A stretch of DNA of 64,000 nucleotides from Sphingobium estronivorans (GTDB lineage: Bacteria; Pseudomonadota; Alphaproteobacteria; Sphingomonadales; Sphingomonadaceae): assembly GCF_008692605.1 (NCBI RefSeq), contig NZ_LFCT01000011.1, positions 103,156 through 167,155 of the forward strand, in the 5' to 3' direction. The notes under the pieces are model-generated. The model had not been told where the DNA came from. It worked only from the letters and a program-made list of their open reading frames with translations, and searched no databases. The translations under genes and the position numbers were made by a program. Positions 52,228 through 61,284 of this stretch are shown here, piece by piece (the stretch's first letter is position 1; every line of letters starts with the position of its first letter).

Positions 52228-52692
52228 TTAGTGTTCCTTGACGGTCTCCATCGCCACGAATGTCGAGGTGTTGGCGACATGGGGCAGGCTTGAAATCTTC
52301 TCGCCCAACACGATGCGATAGCGGCGAATGTCCGCCGTCCGCACCTTCAGCAGATAGTCGAAGCTGCTGGCGATCATGTGGCATTCTTCCACTTCGGCGA
52401 TGCGGCGGACGGCGGCGTTGAACTCGTTCAGTGCCTTTTCGCGCGTGTCCGATAATTTGACCTCGGTAAAGGCGACATGATCGAGCCCCAGCTTGGCGGC
52501 ATCGGTGACGGCGCGGAAGCCGAGAATGACGCCCGTGTCGATCAATCTTTTCAACCGGATCTGACAGGGCGTTTTCGACAGCCCGATCTGCCGGGCAAGA
52601 TCGGTCACGGTGATCCGGCCGTCCTGCGCCAAGGCAGCGAGAATTTTGCGGTCGAAGCCATCCAGTTCGACCTTTTCATCGTCCTTATCCAT
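52228..52692 (-). CDS. putR: Lrp/AsnC-family regulator, PutR-like
   Basis: A 154-residue regulator. The helix-turn-helix has DGFDRKILAALAQDGRITVT and IGLSKTPCQIRLKRLIDTGV, and the RAM domain has HMIASSFDYLLKVRTADIRR. It is divergent from putA across about 100 bases, the standard position of PutR, which activates putA in response to proline in alphaproteobacteria. ATG 52692 is chosen as the nearest plausible start. Upstream in-frame ATGs at 52728 and 52740 would add 12 or 16 residues. Confidence 0.87.
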   Translation of the reverse strand: MDKDDEKVELDGFDRKILAALAQDGRITVTDLARQIGLSKTPCQIRLKRLIDTGVILGFRAVTDAAKLGLDHVAFTEVKLSDTREKALNEFNAAVRRIAEVEECHMIASSFDYLLKVRTADIRRYRIVLGEKISSLPHVANTSTFVAMETVKEH

Positions 52693-52790
52693 GCCATCCG
52701 CCTGCTTCTTGTTCGATAACAAGTTCATTTCGACCAACATTAGGGAATATTCAGTCGGATTGACAGGCTGAACTGCGCTAATCTGTTGCC

Positions 52791-55700
52791 ATGACCAGCC
52801 AGCGCCCCTTCGCCGCCTTCGCCCCGCCCATTCGCGAACAGTCGCCGCTCCGGCAGGCCATCACCGCCGCCTGTCGCCGGGACGAGGCCCAATGCCTCGC
52901 GCCGCTGATCGAAGCGGCCACGCTGGACGAGCCGACCCGGCGGCAAGCGCGCGAGACGGCGCGTCGGCTGGTGACAGCGCTGCGCGCGAACCGTCGCGGC
53001 AACGGGGTCGAAGGGCTGGTGCAGGAATATTCGCTCTCCAGTCAGGAGGGGGTGGCGCTGATGTGCCTGGCCGAAGCGCTGCTGCGTATTCCCGACGCGG
53101 CGACGCGCGACGCGCTGATCCGCGACAAGATCGCCGATGGCGACTGGAGCGCGCATCTGGGCGGCGGCAAGTCGCTGTTCGTGAACGCGGCGACCTGGGG
53201 CCTTGTCGTCACCGGCAAGCTGGTCGGCAGCGTCGATGACCGGGGGCTGGGCGCGGCGCTCGCGCGGCTGGTCGCGCGGGCGGGCGAGCCGGTGATCCGC
53301 CGCGGCGTCGATCTGGCGATGCGGATGATGGGCGAGCAGTTCGTCACCGGCGAAACCATCGCCGAAGCGCTGAAGCGCGCCCGCGAGATGGAGGCTAGGG
53401 GTTTCCGCTACAGCTATGACATGCTGGGGGAGGCGGCGACGACGGCCGCCGATGCGGCGCGCTATCATGCGGATTATGAGCGCGCCATCCACGCCATTGG
53501 CCGGGCGTCGGCCGGGCGCGGCATCTATGAAGGGCCGGGCATCTCCATCAAGCTGTCGGCCCTGCATCCGCGCCATGCCCGCGCCCAGGCCGACCGGGTG
53601 ATGGACGAATTGTTGCCACGGGTGAAGCAGCTGGCGCTGCTGGCCAAGGGCTATGACATCGGTATCAACATCGACGCGGAGGAGGCTGACCGCCTCGAAC
53701 TTTCGCTCGATCTGCTGGAAAGTCTTGCGCTCGATCCCGATCTGGCGGGGTGGAACGGCCTGGGTTTCGTGGTGCAAGGCTATGGCAAGCGTTGCCCCTA
53801 TGCGATCGACTGGATCGTCGATCTCGCCCGCCGCGCCGGGCGGCGCATCATGGTGCGGCTGGTCAAGGGCGCCTATTGGGACGCGGAGATCAAGCGCGCG
53901 CAGGTCGAGGGGCTGGCCGATTTCCCGGTCTATACGCGCAAGGTCCATACCGACATCGCTTATGTCGCCTGCGCGCGTCAGCTGCTGGCCGCGCCGGACG
54001 CCGTGTTTCCGCAATTCGCGACCCATAATGCGCAGACGCTGGCGACCATCTATCATCTCGCCGGGCCGGATTTCGCGGTCGGCGATTATGAGTTCCAATG
54101 CCTGCACGGCATGGGCGAGCCGCTATACGAGCAGGTGGTCGGCGCGGCGCGGCTCAACCGGCCCTGCCGCATCTACGCGCCGGTCGGCACGCATGAGACG
54201 CTGCTGGCCTATCTGGTGCGCCGCCTGCTGGAAAATGGCGCCAACTCCTCCTTCGTCAACCGCATTGCCGACCCGCTGGTGCCGGTGGAGGAGCTGATCG
54301 CCGATCCGGTCGAGATTGTCCGCGCTATGGCCCGCCCCGGCGCGCATCATGACCAGATCGCGCTGCCCGCCGACATCTACCCCGACCGCCGTAATTCGGC
54401 TGGCATCGACCTGAGCGACGAAGCCGCGCTGGCCGATCTGACCGTCGCGCTTCAACAGAGCGCGACCGTCGCATGGACCGCCGCGCCGGAAGGCGGGGAG
54501 GGCGCGCCGCGGCCGGTTTGCAATCCCGCCGATCATCGTGACCGGGTTGGCACCGTGACCGAAGCCTCGCCCGAACAGGCCGCCGCCGCCGTGCGCCGCG
54601 CTAGCGGATCGGACTGGAATGACGTCCCCGTTGCCGACCGGGCAGCGACGCTGGATCGGGCCGCCGATGCGATGCAGGCGCGGATGCCGATCCTGCTCGG
54701 CCTGATCGTGCGGGAGGCGGGCAAGTCCCTGCCCAACGCCATTTCCGAAGTGCGCGAGGCAATCGATTTCCTGCGCTATTATGCGGCGCAGGCGCGCACG
54801 ACCTTCGGCCCGGCGCAGACGGCGCTGGGACCGGTCGTCTGCATCAGCCCGTGGAACTTCCCGCTCGCCATCTTCACCGGGCAGGTCGCCGCCGCGCTGG
54901 TCGCGGGCAATCCGGTGCTGGCCAAGCCCGCCGAGGAAACCCCGCTGATCGCCGCCGAAGCGGTGCGCCTGCTCCATGAGGCGGGAATCCCTGCCGATGC
55001 GCTGCAACTGGTGCCCGGCGATGGCGTCGTCGGCGCCGCGCTGGTCGCCGCACCCGAAGCCGCGGGCGTCATGTTCACCGGTTCGACCGATGTGGCGCGC
55101 CTGATCCAGGGCCAGCTGGCCACCCGCCTGTCGCGCGAGGGCAAGCCGATCCCGTTGATCGCGGAGACCGGGGGGCAGAATGCGATGATCGTCGATTCCT
55201 CCGCGCTGGCGGAGCAGGTGGTGGCCGATGTCATCGCCTCCGCCTTCGACAGCGCAGGACAGCGCTGTTCGGCGTTGCGCATCCTCTGCTTGCAGGAGGA
55301 TGTCGCTGACCGGACGCTGGCGATGCTGAAGGGCGCGCTCCGGGAACTGCGCATCGGCCGCACCGACCGGCTGGCGGTCGACATCGGCCCGGTCATCACT
55401 GCCGAGGCCAAGGCGGGGATAGAGGCGCATATCGATGCGATGCGCGGCCTTGGCCGATCCGTCGAGCAACTGGACCTGCCGCCCGAGACGCGGCACGGCA
55501 CCTTTGTCCCGCCAACGATCGTCGAGATCGAGGATATCGCGGATCTGAAGCGAGAGATTTTCGGCCCGGTGCTGCACGTCATCCGTTTCCGTCGGGAAAG
55601 GCTGGATCCGCTGATTCAGGCGATCAACGCGACCGGCTATGGCCTGACCTTCGGCCTCCACACCCGGCTGGACGAGACGATCGCCCATGTCACCGGCCGG

Positions 55701-56399
55701 GTGAAGGTCGGCAATATCTATGTGAACCGCAACGTCATCGGCGCGATTGTCGGGGTCCAGCCCTTTGGCGGCTGCGGCCTGTCGGGCACCGGTCCGAAGG
55801 CGGGCGGGCCGCTTTATCTGGGGCGGCTGGTGGTCGAACCGCCGGTGTTCATGGCCCGCGCCGGGCATCTGGATTCGCCGCTGCACGATTTCATCGCCTG
55901 GCTCGACGCCAAGGGCGACGGGGACGCCGCCGCCATGGCGCGCCGCCATGGGGAGGAATCGGCGCTGGGCGTGGCGCTGGAATTGCCGGGGCCGGTCGGG
56001 GAACGCAATCTCTACGCGCTCCATCCGCGCGGGCTGATCCAGATGAAGCCGCAGACCCCCGCCGGGCTGATCGAGCAGATGGCGGTGGTGCTGGCGACCG
56101 GCAATCGCGGCTTTGTCGAGGGCATGGCGCTGCCCGGCGGTCTGCCCGCAAGCGTGACGGCGGTCTTCCCGGCCCGGGCGGACCGGCCCTTTGCCGCCGT
56201 CCTGGTGGAAGGCGGCACCGATCGCGTGGCAGCAGCGGTGGCTGCTGCCGTGCACATGCCCGGCCCGATCCTGTCGGTCCACGCCGCCGACCCGCGCCGG
56301 GGTCTTGCCTATCATGGCAACTGGCTGCTGGAGGAGGTGTCGACCTCCATCAACACCACCGCTGCGGGGGGCAATGCCAGTCTGATGATGATCGGCTGA
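52791..56399 (+). CDS. putA: Bifunctional proline dehydrogenase / L-glutamate-gamma-semialdehyde dehydrogenase
   Basis: A 1202-residue fusion enzyme that turns proline into glutamate. An N-terminal arm is followed by the FAD-dependent proline dehydrogenase barrel (about 150-450: IYEGPGISIKLSALHPRHA and RLVKGAYWDAEIKRAQ). The aldehyde dehydrogenase domain (about 540-980) has WNFPLAIFTG, the Glu motif LIAETGGQNAMI and nucleophile Cys in SAGQRCSAL. A C-terminal segment completes the tunnel. There is no N-terminal ribbon-helix-helix DNA-binding domain, consistent with a separate PutR-like regulator next door. Confidence 0.97.
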   Translation: MTSQRPFAAFAPPIREQSPLRQAITAACRRDEAQCLAPLIEAATLDEPTRRQARETARRLVTALRANRRGNGVEGLVQEYSLSSQEGVALMCLAEALLRIPDAATRDALIRDKIADGDWSAHLGGGKSLFVNAATWGLVVTGKLVGSVDDRGLGAALARLVARAGEPVIRRGVDLAMRMMGEQFVTGETIAEALKRAREMEARGFRYSYDMLGEAATTAADAARYHADYERAIHAIGRASAGRGIYEGPGISIKLSALHPRHARAQADRVMDELLPRVKQLALLAKGYDIGINIDAEEADRLELSLDLLESLALDPDLAGWNGLGFVVQGYGKRCPYAIDWIVDLARRAGRRIMVRLVKGAYWDAEIKRAQVEGLADFPVYTRKVHTDIAYVACARQLLAAPDAVFPQFATHNAQTLATIYHLAGPDFAVGDYEFQCLHGMGEPLYEQVVGAARLNRPCRIYAPVGTHETLLAYLVRRLLENGANSSFVNRIADPLVPVEELIADPVEIVRAMARPGAHHDQIALPADIYPDRRNSAGIDLSDEAALADLTVALQQSATVAWTAAPEGGEGAPRPVCNPADHRDRVGTVTEASPEQAAAAVRRASGSDWNDVPVADRAATLDRAADAMQARMPILLGLIVREAGKSLPNAISEVREAIDFLRYYAAQARTTFGPAQTALGPVVCISPWNFPLAIFTGQVAAALVAGNPVLAKPAEETPLIAAEAVRLLHEAGIPADALQLVPGDGVVGAALVAAPEAAGVMFTGSTDVARLIQGQLATRLSREGKPIPLIAETGGQNAMIVDSSALAEQVVADVIASAFDSAGQRCSALRILCLQEDVADRTLAMLKGALRELRIGRTDRLAVDIGPVITAEAKAGIEAHIDAMRGLGRSVEQLDLPPETRHGTFVPPTIVEIEDIADLKREIFGPVLHVIRFRRERLDPLIQAINATGYGLTFGLHTRLDETIAHVTGRVKVGNIYVNRNVIGAIVGVQPFGGCGLSGTGPKAGGPLYLGRLVVEPPVFMARAGHLDSPLHDFIAWLDAKGDGDAAAMARRHGEESALGVALELPGPVGERNLYALHPRGLIQMKPQTPAGLIEQMAVVLATGNRGFVEGMALPGGLPASVTAVFPARADRPFAAVLVEGGTDRVAAAVAAAVHMPGPILSVHAADPRRGLAYHGNWLLEEVSTSINTTAAGGNASLMMIG

Positions 56400-56482
56400 G
56401 CCGCGGCCGGGCTTTCCGCGCCGACGTCGCGGCTTTACGGACGAGAAATGCGGCTATAAAAATTTTCGCAGAGGAGTTGGAC

Positions 56483-57667
56483 ATGCACAAGGATCCGGTC
56501 GTCATTGCGGGCTATGCGCGCACGCCCATGGGCGGTTTCCAGGGTGCGCTCTCGCCGCTCAAGGCGACGCAGCTCGGCGCGGCGGCGGTGGAGGCCGCGA
56601 TCGAACGGGCGAAGCTCGATCCGGGTGCGGTCGACCGCATCTATATGGGCTGCGTCCTGCCGGCAGGACTCGGTCAGGCGCCCGCGCGGCAGGCGGCGCT
56701 GGGCGCGGGGCTGGGGCTGAATACGGAAGCGACCACGGTCAACAAGATGTGCGGTTCGGGCATGCAGGCGGCGATCATGGCGGCCGAGGCGCTGGCCGCC
56801 GGGACGGCGGACGTCATCGTCGCGGGCGGCATGGAAAGCATGACCAACGCCCCCTATGCCCTGCCCAAGCATCGTTCGGGCGCGCGGATCGGCCATGACC
56901 GCATCGTCGACACGATGATGATGGATGGGCTGGAGGACGCCTATGAGCCTGGCAAGGCGATGGGCGTCTTTGCCGAGGAAGCGGTGCGCGACTATCAGTT
57001 CACGCGCGAGGAACAGGATGCCTATGCCATCCGCTCGCTCGAACGCGCCAACGCCGCCATCGGCAGCGGCGCCTTCGCGAAGGAAATCGTGCCCGTCACC
57101 ATATCCGGCCGGGGCGGCGACACGGTCGTCGATACCGACGAACAGCCGGGCAAGGCGCGGCCGGAGAAAATCCCCACGCTCAAGCCCGCCTTCGTCAAGG
57201 ACGGGACGATCACGCCCGCCAATGCCTCCTCCATTTCGGACGGCGCTGCCGCGCTGGTGATGACCCGCCAGAGCGTCGCGGAGAGGCTGGGCCTGCCGGT
57301 GATCGCGAAGGTCGTCGTCACCGCCGCCCATGCCCAGGAACCGGCGAAGTTCACGACCGCGCCCGTCCCGGCGATCCGCAAGGTGCTGGACAAAGCGGGC
57401 TGGCAGGTCGGCGATGTCGACCTGTTCGAGGTCAACGAAGCCTTTGCCGTGGTCGCGATGATTGCGGCCAAGGAACTGAACATCCCGGCCGACAGGCTGA
57501 ACGTCAATGGCGGCGCGACGGCGCTCGGCCATCCCATCGGCGCATCGGGCGCGCGCATTCTCGTGACGCTGCTCGCCGCGCTGGAGAATCGCGGCCTCAA
57601 GCGCGGCGTTGCGAGCCTCTGCATCGGCGGCGGCGAAGCGACGGCCATGGCGGTCGAACTGGTCTGA
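56483..57667 (+). CDS. Acetyl-CoA acetyltransferase (thiolase)
   Basis: A 394-residue thiolase. Acyl-accepting Cys90 is in NKMCGSGMQAA, the catalytic His in GGATALGHPIGASG and the second Cys in SLCIGGGEATAM. All are present. ATG 56483 has GAGGAG six bases upstream. The TTG two codons earlier is not needed. It can condense or cleave acetoacetyl-CoA (phaA/atoB-like). No partner reductase or synthase is adjacent, so the pathway is not fixed. It may serve amino-acid or fatty-acid breakdown. Confidence 0.94.
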   Translation: MHKDPVVIAGYARTPMGGFQGALSPLKATQLGAAAVEAAIERAKLDPGAVDRIYMGCVLPAGLGQAPARQAALGAGLGLNTEATTVNKMCGSGMQAAIMAAEALAAGTADVIVAGGMESMTNAPYALPKHRSGARIGHDRIVDTMMMDGLEDAYEPGKAMGVFAEEAVRDYQFTREEQDAYAIRSLERANAAIGSGAFAKEIVPVTISGRGGDTVVDTDEQPGKARPEKIPTLKPAFVKDGTITPANASSISDGAAALVMTRQSVAERLGLPVIAKVVVTAAHAQEPAKFTTAPVPAIRKVLDKAGWQVGDVDLFEVNEAFAVVAMIAAKELNIPADRLNVNGGATALGHPIGASGARILVTLLAALENRGLKRGVASLCIGGGEATAMAVELV

Positions 57668-57796
57668 TCGCCAGGGAGGGAGACGCGGTTGGCGACATGA
57701 TGGCAGCCCTTGTACCGGCATGGCGTCGATCCGGCTGCGCAGGGGCGAAGGCTGTGACTTCCGATTTGCACGAGGAAGCGGACAAGGGAGACGCCG

Positions 57797-58336
57797 GTGG
57801 CGAAAGGGATATGGTTGGTCGTGGCGGCATTGGCTGTTTTGCCCTCGACGCTTTACGCCGGTGAGGTGCATCGGAAAGGCGGTCGCGAGGATGCCTCCAC
57901 GGTTGAAAAGCGGCTATCCTACATCGAAGATCGGCTGGCATTGAATGATATCGAGGCAGAATATGCGCGTCGCTACGATGCTGGCGATTGCGATGGCTGG
58001 GCGTCCCTGTTCGATGAAGATGGTGTATTTGAAATCGTTGGGGTCGGGACACGGACCGGACAGAATATTCGCGGCCGGAAGGCCTTGCTGGAATTTTGCT
58101 CGAAAAACGCTCATGCGCAGCCGGGCCTTCATTACTTCCAGCCTCCCAGTATCACCGTCGATTTAAACGAGGCCGTGGCTGAAATCCGTACCCAATGGGT
58201 GACGGCGCAAGGCGGATCCGATCGACATATCCATAACCACACGTTCAGCGTGGTGCGCGTATCATATCGCCGCGCAGCGGATGGCTGGCGCATCCTGCAT
58301 CGGCAAACGAAGTTATTTGCCGATGCGGGTCAATAA
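57797..58336 (+). CDS. Exported SnoaL/NTF2-like protein 4
   Basis: A 179-residue protein with a signal peptide (AKGIWLVVAALAVLPSTLYAG), then a SnoaL-like fold (LNDIEAEYARRYDAGDCDGW, ASLFDEDGVFEIVGVG, and RVSYRRAADGWRILHRQTKL). GTG at 57797 is supported by AAGGGAG six bases upstream and by the signal peptide. Base composition is lower in GC than the flanking genes. Unlike the three island members it is predicted to be periplasmic. Function unknown. Confidence 0.8.
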   Translation: MAKGIWLVVAALAVLPSTLYAGEVHRKGGREDASTVEKRLSYIEDRLALNDIEAEYARRYDAGDCDGWASLFDEDGVFEIVGVGTRTGQNIRGRKALLEFCSKNAHAQPGLHYFQPPSITVDLNEAVAEIRTQWVTAQGGSDRHIHNHTFSVVRVSYRRAADGWRILHRQTKLFADAGQ

Positions 58337-58500
58337 TAGCTCCATGGTCTGTTCGGGCACGATCCCGAGCAGGTGCGCCAGCTCATCGGCCTGGCTGACC
58401 CCGGTAAGCTGGCGCGCGAAGCCGGCAAGCGGTCCGGCGGCCGGTGTCCGCCGTGAACCGCTGAGCGGTGCGGCCAGGATAGAGGAAGGGGGCTGCGCCG
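58313..58500 (-). pseudogene. Possible C-terminal gene remnant, unidentified
   Basis: One minus-strand frame ending at 58313 encodes GPLAGFARQLTGVSQADELA, then HLLGIVPEQTMELLLTRIGK, which looks protein-like. It has no start codon or ribosome site and runs back into a low-complexity Ala-rich stretch before mmsA's stop. Its end overlaps the 3' end of the SnoaL-like gene. It may be the leftover end of a deleted gene. No family is assigned. Confidence 0.3.
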
Positions 58501-58520
58501 CCGCCCCCTTCCCATAGCCG

Positions 58521-60020
58521 TCACTTCATCGTCGGGATGACGAAGCTCTGGTCGACCACCGCGCCGCCGGTGGGCCAGCGTTGGGTGATCTTCTTGGTGC
58601 GGGTGTAGAAGCGCACGCCGTCCATGCCATATTGGTCGAGATCGCCGAAGCCCGAGCGCTTCCAGCCGCCGAAGCTGTGATAGGCGACCGGGACCGGGAT
58701 CGGCACGTTGATGCCGACCATGCCGACTTCGACATCGGCGGCGAAGCGGCGGGCATAATCGCCATTGCGGGTGAAGATGGCGACGCCATTGCCATATTGA
58801 TGCCTGGACGGATAGCTGAGCGCCTCTTCGAAGGTCTGGGCGCGCAGGATCTGGAGCACCGGGCCGAAAATCTCGTCCTGATAGCTCTTCATCTGCGGCG
58901 TCACCCGGTCGATCAGGGTCGGGGCCAGGTAGAAGCCCTGCTCATAGCCCTGGAGCGCAAAGCCGCGACCGTCGACGACGATTTCCGCGCCCTCGTCCGC
59001 CGCCATCTGGATGTAGCTTTCCACGCGCGCCTTGTGCTGGTCGGTGACGAGCGGACCATATTGCGCGTCGGGATCGGTCGGGATGCCGGGACGCAGCGTT
59101 TCGATGGCGCTCACCAGCTTGGCGCGGAAGGCGTCCGCCGTCGCTTCGCCGACCGGCACCACGACCGGCAGCGCCATGCAGCGCTCGCCCGCCGATCCAT
59201 AGGCCGCGCCGACAATGTCGGCCACCGCCTGATCCATATCGGCGTCGGGCAGGATGATGCCATGGTTCTTCGCGCCGCCCATGGCCTGCACCCGCTTGCC
59301 GTTCTGCGCGCCACGGGCATAGACATAATTGGCGATGTCGGACGACCCGACGAAGCTGACCGCCTTGATGTAGGGATGGTCGAGAATGGCGTCGACGATT
59401 TCCTTGTCGCCATGGACGACGTTCAGGATGCCGGCGGGCAGGCCCGCCTCCATCGCCAGTTCGGCGAGGCGCACGGGCACGGAGGGATCGCGTTCGGAGG
59501 GCTTCAGGATGAAGGCGTTGCCGCAGGCGATGGCCATGGCGCTCATCCACAGCGGGATCATCGCCGGGAAGTTGAACGGCGTGATGCCCGCGACGATGCC
59601 CAGCGGCTGGCGCATCGAATAGACGTCGATGCCGGGGCCGGCGCCTTCGGTATATTCGCCCTTCAGCAGATGGGGGATGCCGCAGGCGAATTCGACCACT
59701 TCCAGGCCGCGCTGGATGTCGCCCCGGGCATCCGCGATCACCTTGCCATGTTCGGACGAGAGCAGATGGGCGAGGTTGTCCATATTCTGCTCGATCAGTT
59801 CCTTGAAGCGGAACAGCACGCGGGCGCGGCGCTGAGGGTTCATCGCGGCCCAGGCGGGCTGGGCTTCGCGGGCGGAATCGATCGCCTTCTGGAGATGCGC
59901 GGGATTGGCGAGTTCCACCTGCGCCTGAACCGCGCCGGTCGCCGGATCGAGCACGTCGGACAGGCGGGCGCCGGGAAGGGGCGCGGCGGTGCCGTGGATA
60001 TAATGGGTGATGGAACGCAT
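58521..60020 (-). CDS. mmsA: Methylmalonate-semialdehyde dehydrogenase (CoA-acylating)
   Basis: A 499-residue aldehyde dehydrogenase that converts (methyl)malonate semialdehyde to propionyl- or acetyl-CoA in valine and inositol breakdown. Motifs: GITPFNFPAMIPLWMS, KPSERDPSVP, and the catalytic Cys in SAGERCMALPV. The DIANYVYARGAQNGKRVQAM segment is typical of the MmsA branch, which lacks the usual catalytic Glu. ATG 60020 follows GGAGAGG and replaces a longer frame. mmsB is not adjacent. Confidence 0.95.
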   Translation of the reverse strand: MRSITHYIHGTAAPLPGARLSDVLDPATGAVQAQVELANPAHLQKAIDSAREAQPAWAAMNPQRRARVLFRFKELIEQNMDNLAHLLSSEHGKVIADARGDIQRGLEVVEFACGIPHLLKGEYTEGAGPGIDVYSMRQPLGIVAGITPFNFPAMIPLWMSAMAIACGNAFILKPSERDPSVPVRLAELAMEAGLPAGILNVVHGDKEIVDAILDHPYIKAVSFVGSSDIANYVYARGAQNGKRVQAMGGAKNHGIILPDADMDQAVADIVGAAYGSAGERCMALPVVVPVGEATADAFRAKLVSAIETLRPGIPTDPDAQYGPLVTDQHKARVESYIQMAADEGAEIVVDGRGFALQGYEQGFYLAPTLIDRVTPQMKSYQDEIFGPVLQILRAQTFEEALSYPSRHQYGNGVAIFTRNGDYARRFAADVEVGMVGINVPIPVPVAYHSFGGWKRSGFGDLDQYGMDGVRFYTRTKKITQRWPTGGAVVDQSFVIPTMK

Positions 60021-60160
60021 ATTGACCTCTCCTGCCGATGAGACAGGAGCGACGATAGCCGCATCGGCTTTGCACTTATACGGATATGACGGCACATTGG
60101 TTGTGCAAAAATGCAGGTGCCGACGGACGGCCGCCCCGCTCGCCGGGGCGGCCGCGTCTG

Positions 60161-60958
60161 TTACCGCACCACGGCGCGGGTGTAGAGATGCCAGGTCGCA
60201 TAGCCCAGCACCGGCAACACCACGGCCAGGCCGACCAGCGCCGGCAGCGCGCCCACGAACAGCAGCGCCACGACGATCACGCCCCAGGCCAGGACCGTGA
60301 CCGGATTATGCCATGCCACGCGGAAGGATGTCCGCAGCGCCACGCCCCAACTCACCGTCTTGTCCACCACCATCGGGAAGGACACGACGCTGACCGCCAG
60401 CGTCAGGACCGCGAAGCACAAGCCGACCAGATTGCCGATGACGATCATCTGCCAGCCTTCCGCCGTGCCGAACACTGCGGAGAGGAAGGCGCCCGTCGAG
60501 GAGGTCGAACCCGGCACATTTTCCAGCGTCACATGGAAGATCAGCCAGGCCATCGCCATCCAGCCGATGAACAGCATGGCCGTCACGCAGGTGAGATCGA
60601 ACACCGCCGACGTGCCCGGCTTGCGCACCACATCCAGGAAATGGCGCCAGCGGGAATCCAGCCCCGCCTCGCGCCGCCGCGCCAGTTCGTAGAAGCCGCT
60701 GGCGAAGGCCGGTCCCAGCAGCACCGACCCAGCCACCAGCGGAAAGACGAGGGGCATGATCGACATGCGGCTGGCGGACATGATCGCCAGCAGGACGATG
60801 ACCGGATAAACGAAGCCGATGAACACCAGATCGCCGCGCTTGGCGAGGAAATCGTCCCAGCCCTGGCGCAGGGAAATGCGCAGATCGTCGAAGGTGATGG
60901 TGCGAATGGAAATATCGTCCCTGGCGGACGCTACAGGCGACGGATGGGCAATGGCCAT
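60161..60958 (-). CDS. DUF2189 integral membrane protein
   Basis: A 265-residue protein with about six membrane helices. The N-terminal family motif reads ISIRTITFDDLRISLRQGWD, and a YELARRREAGLDSRWRHFLD loop lies between helices 3 and 4. DUF2189 proteins are widespread in proteobacteria and of unknown function, sometimes found near cytochrome oxidase genes. None of those is here. ATG 60958 has AGGAGAG upstream. The longer frame back to 61192 is not supported. Confidence 0.9.
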   Translation of the reverse strand: MAIAHPSPVASARDDISIRTITFDDLRISLRQGWDDFLAKRGDLVFIGFVYPVIVLLAIMSASRMSIMPLVFPLVAGSVLLGPAFASGFYELARRREAGLDSRWRHFLDVVRKPGTSAVFDLTCVTAMLFIGWMAMAWLIFHVTLENVPGSTSSTGAFLSAVFGTAEGWQMIVIGNLVGLCFAVLTLAVSVVSFPMVVDKTVSWGVALRTSFRVAWHNPVTVLAWGVIVVALLFVGALPALVGLAVVLPVLGYATWHLYTRAVVR

Positions 60959-61284
60959 GGTTCGCTCTCCTGACCGAACGCCATGACGCGCTGTTGCTCT
61001 GCTTTGGTCCTCTGTCGGGACATGCCCGTCCTTTGGGGGCGAACATCTCTCGGCATGAGGGAGCGCCTCATGGCCAATGGCAGCCATCCTACACCCGGAT
61101 TGCCGGGCTTGCCAACCCTTTCCCCAAGGCGGGTCCCGCCCAAAGCGAAAGGGACGAGCCGGGCCGTTCGTCCCGTCGCCTTCGCCCTTCATCGCAAAGC
61201 CGGTTGCATCGGTTCCGCTCTTGGAATTGGGGGACCGATGTGGAACAGCGTGGTCCCGATCGCTGGAAGAGAAACCGGAACATC

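Noticed and set aside
52740..56315. Two very long open frames (455 and 730 codons) on the strand opposite putA
   Set aside because: putA is unmistakable on the plus strand. The opposite frames are Arg/Ala/Gly/Gln-rich without motifs, as expected from high-GC antisense.
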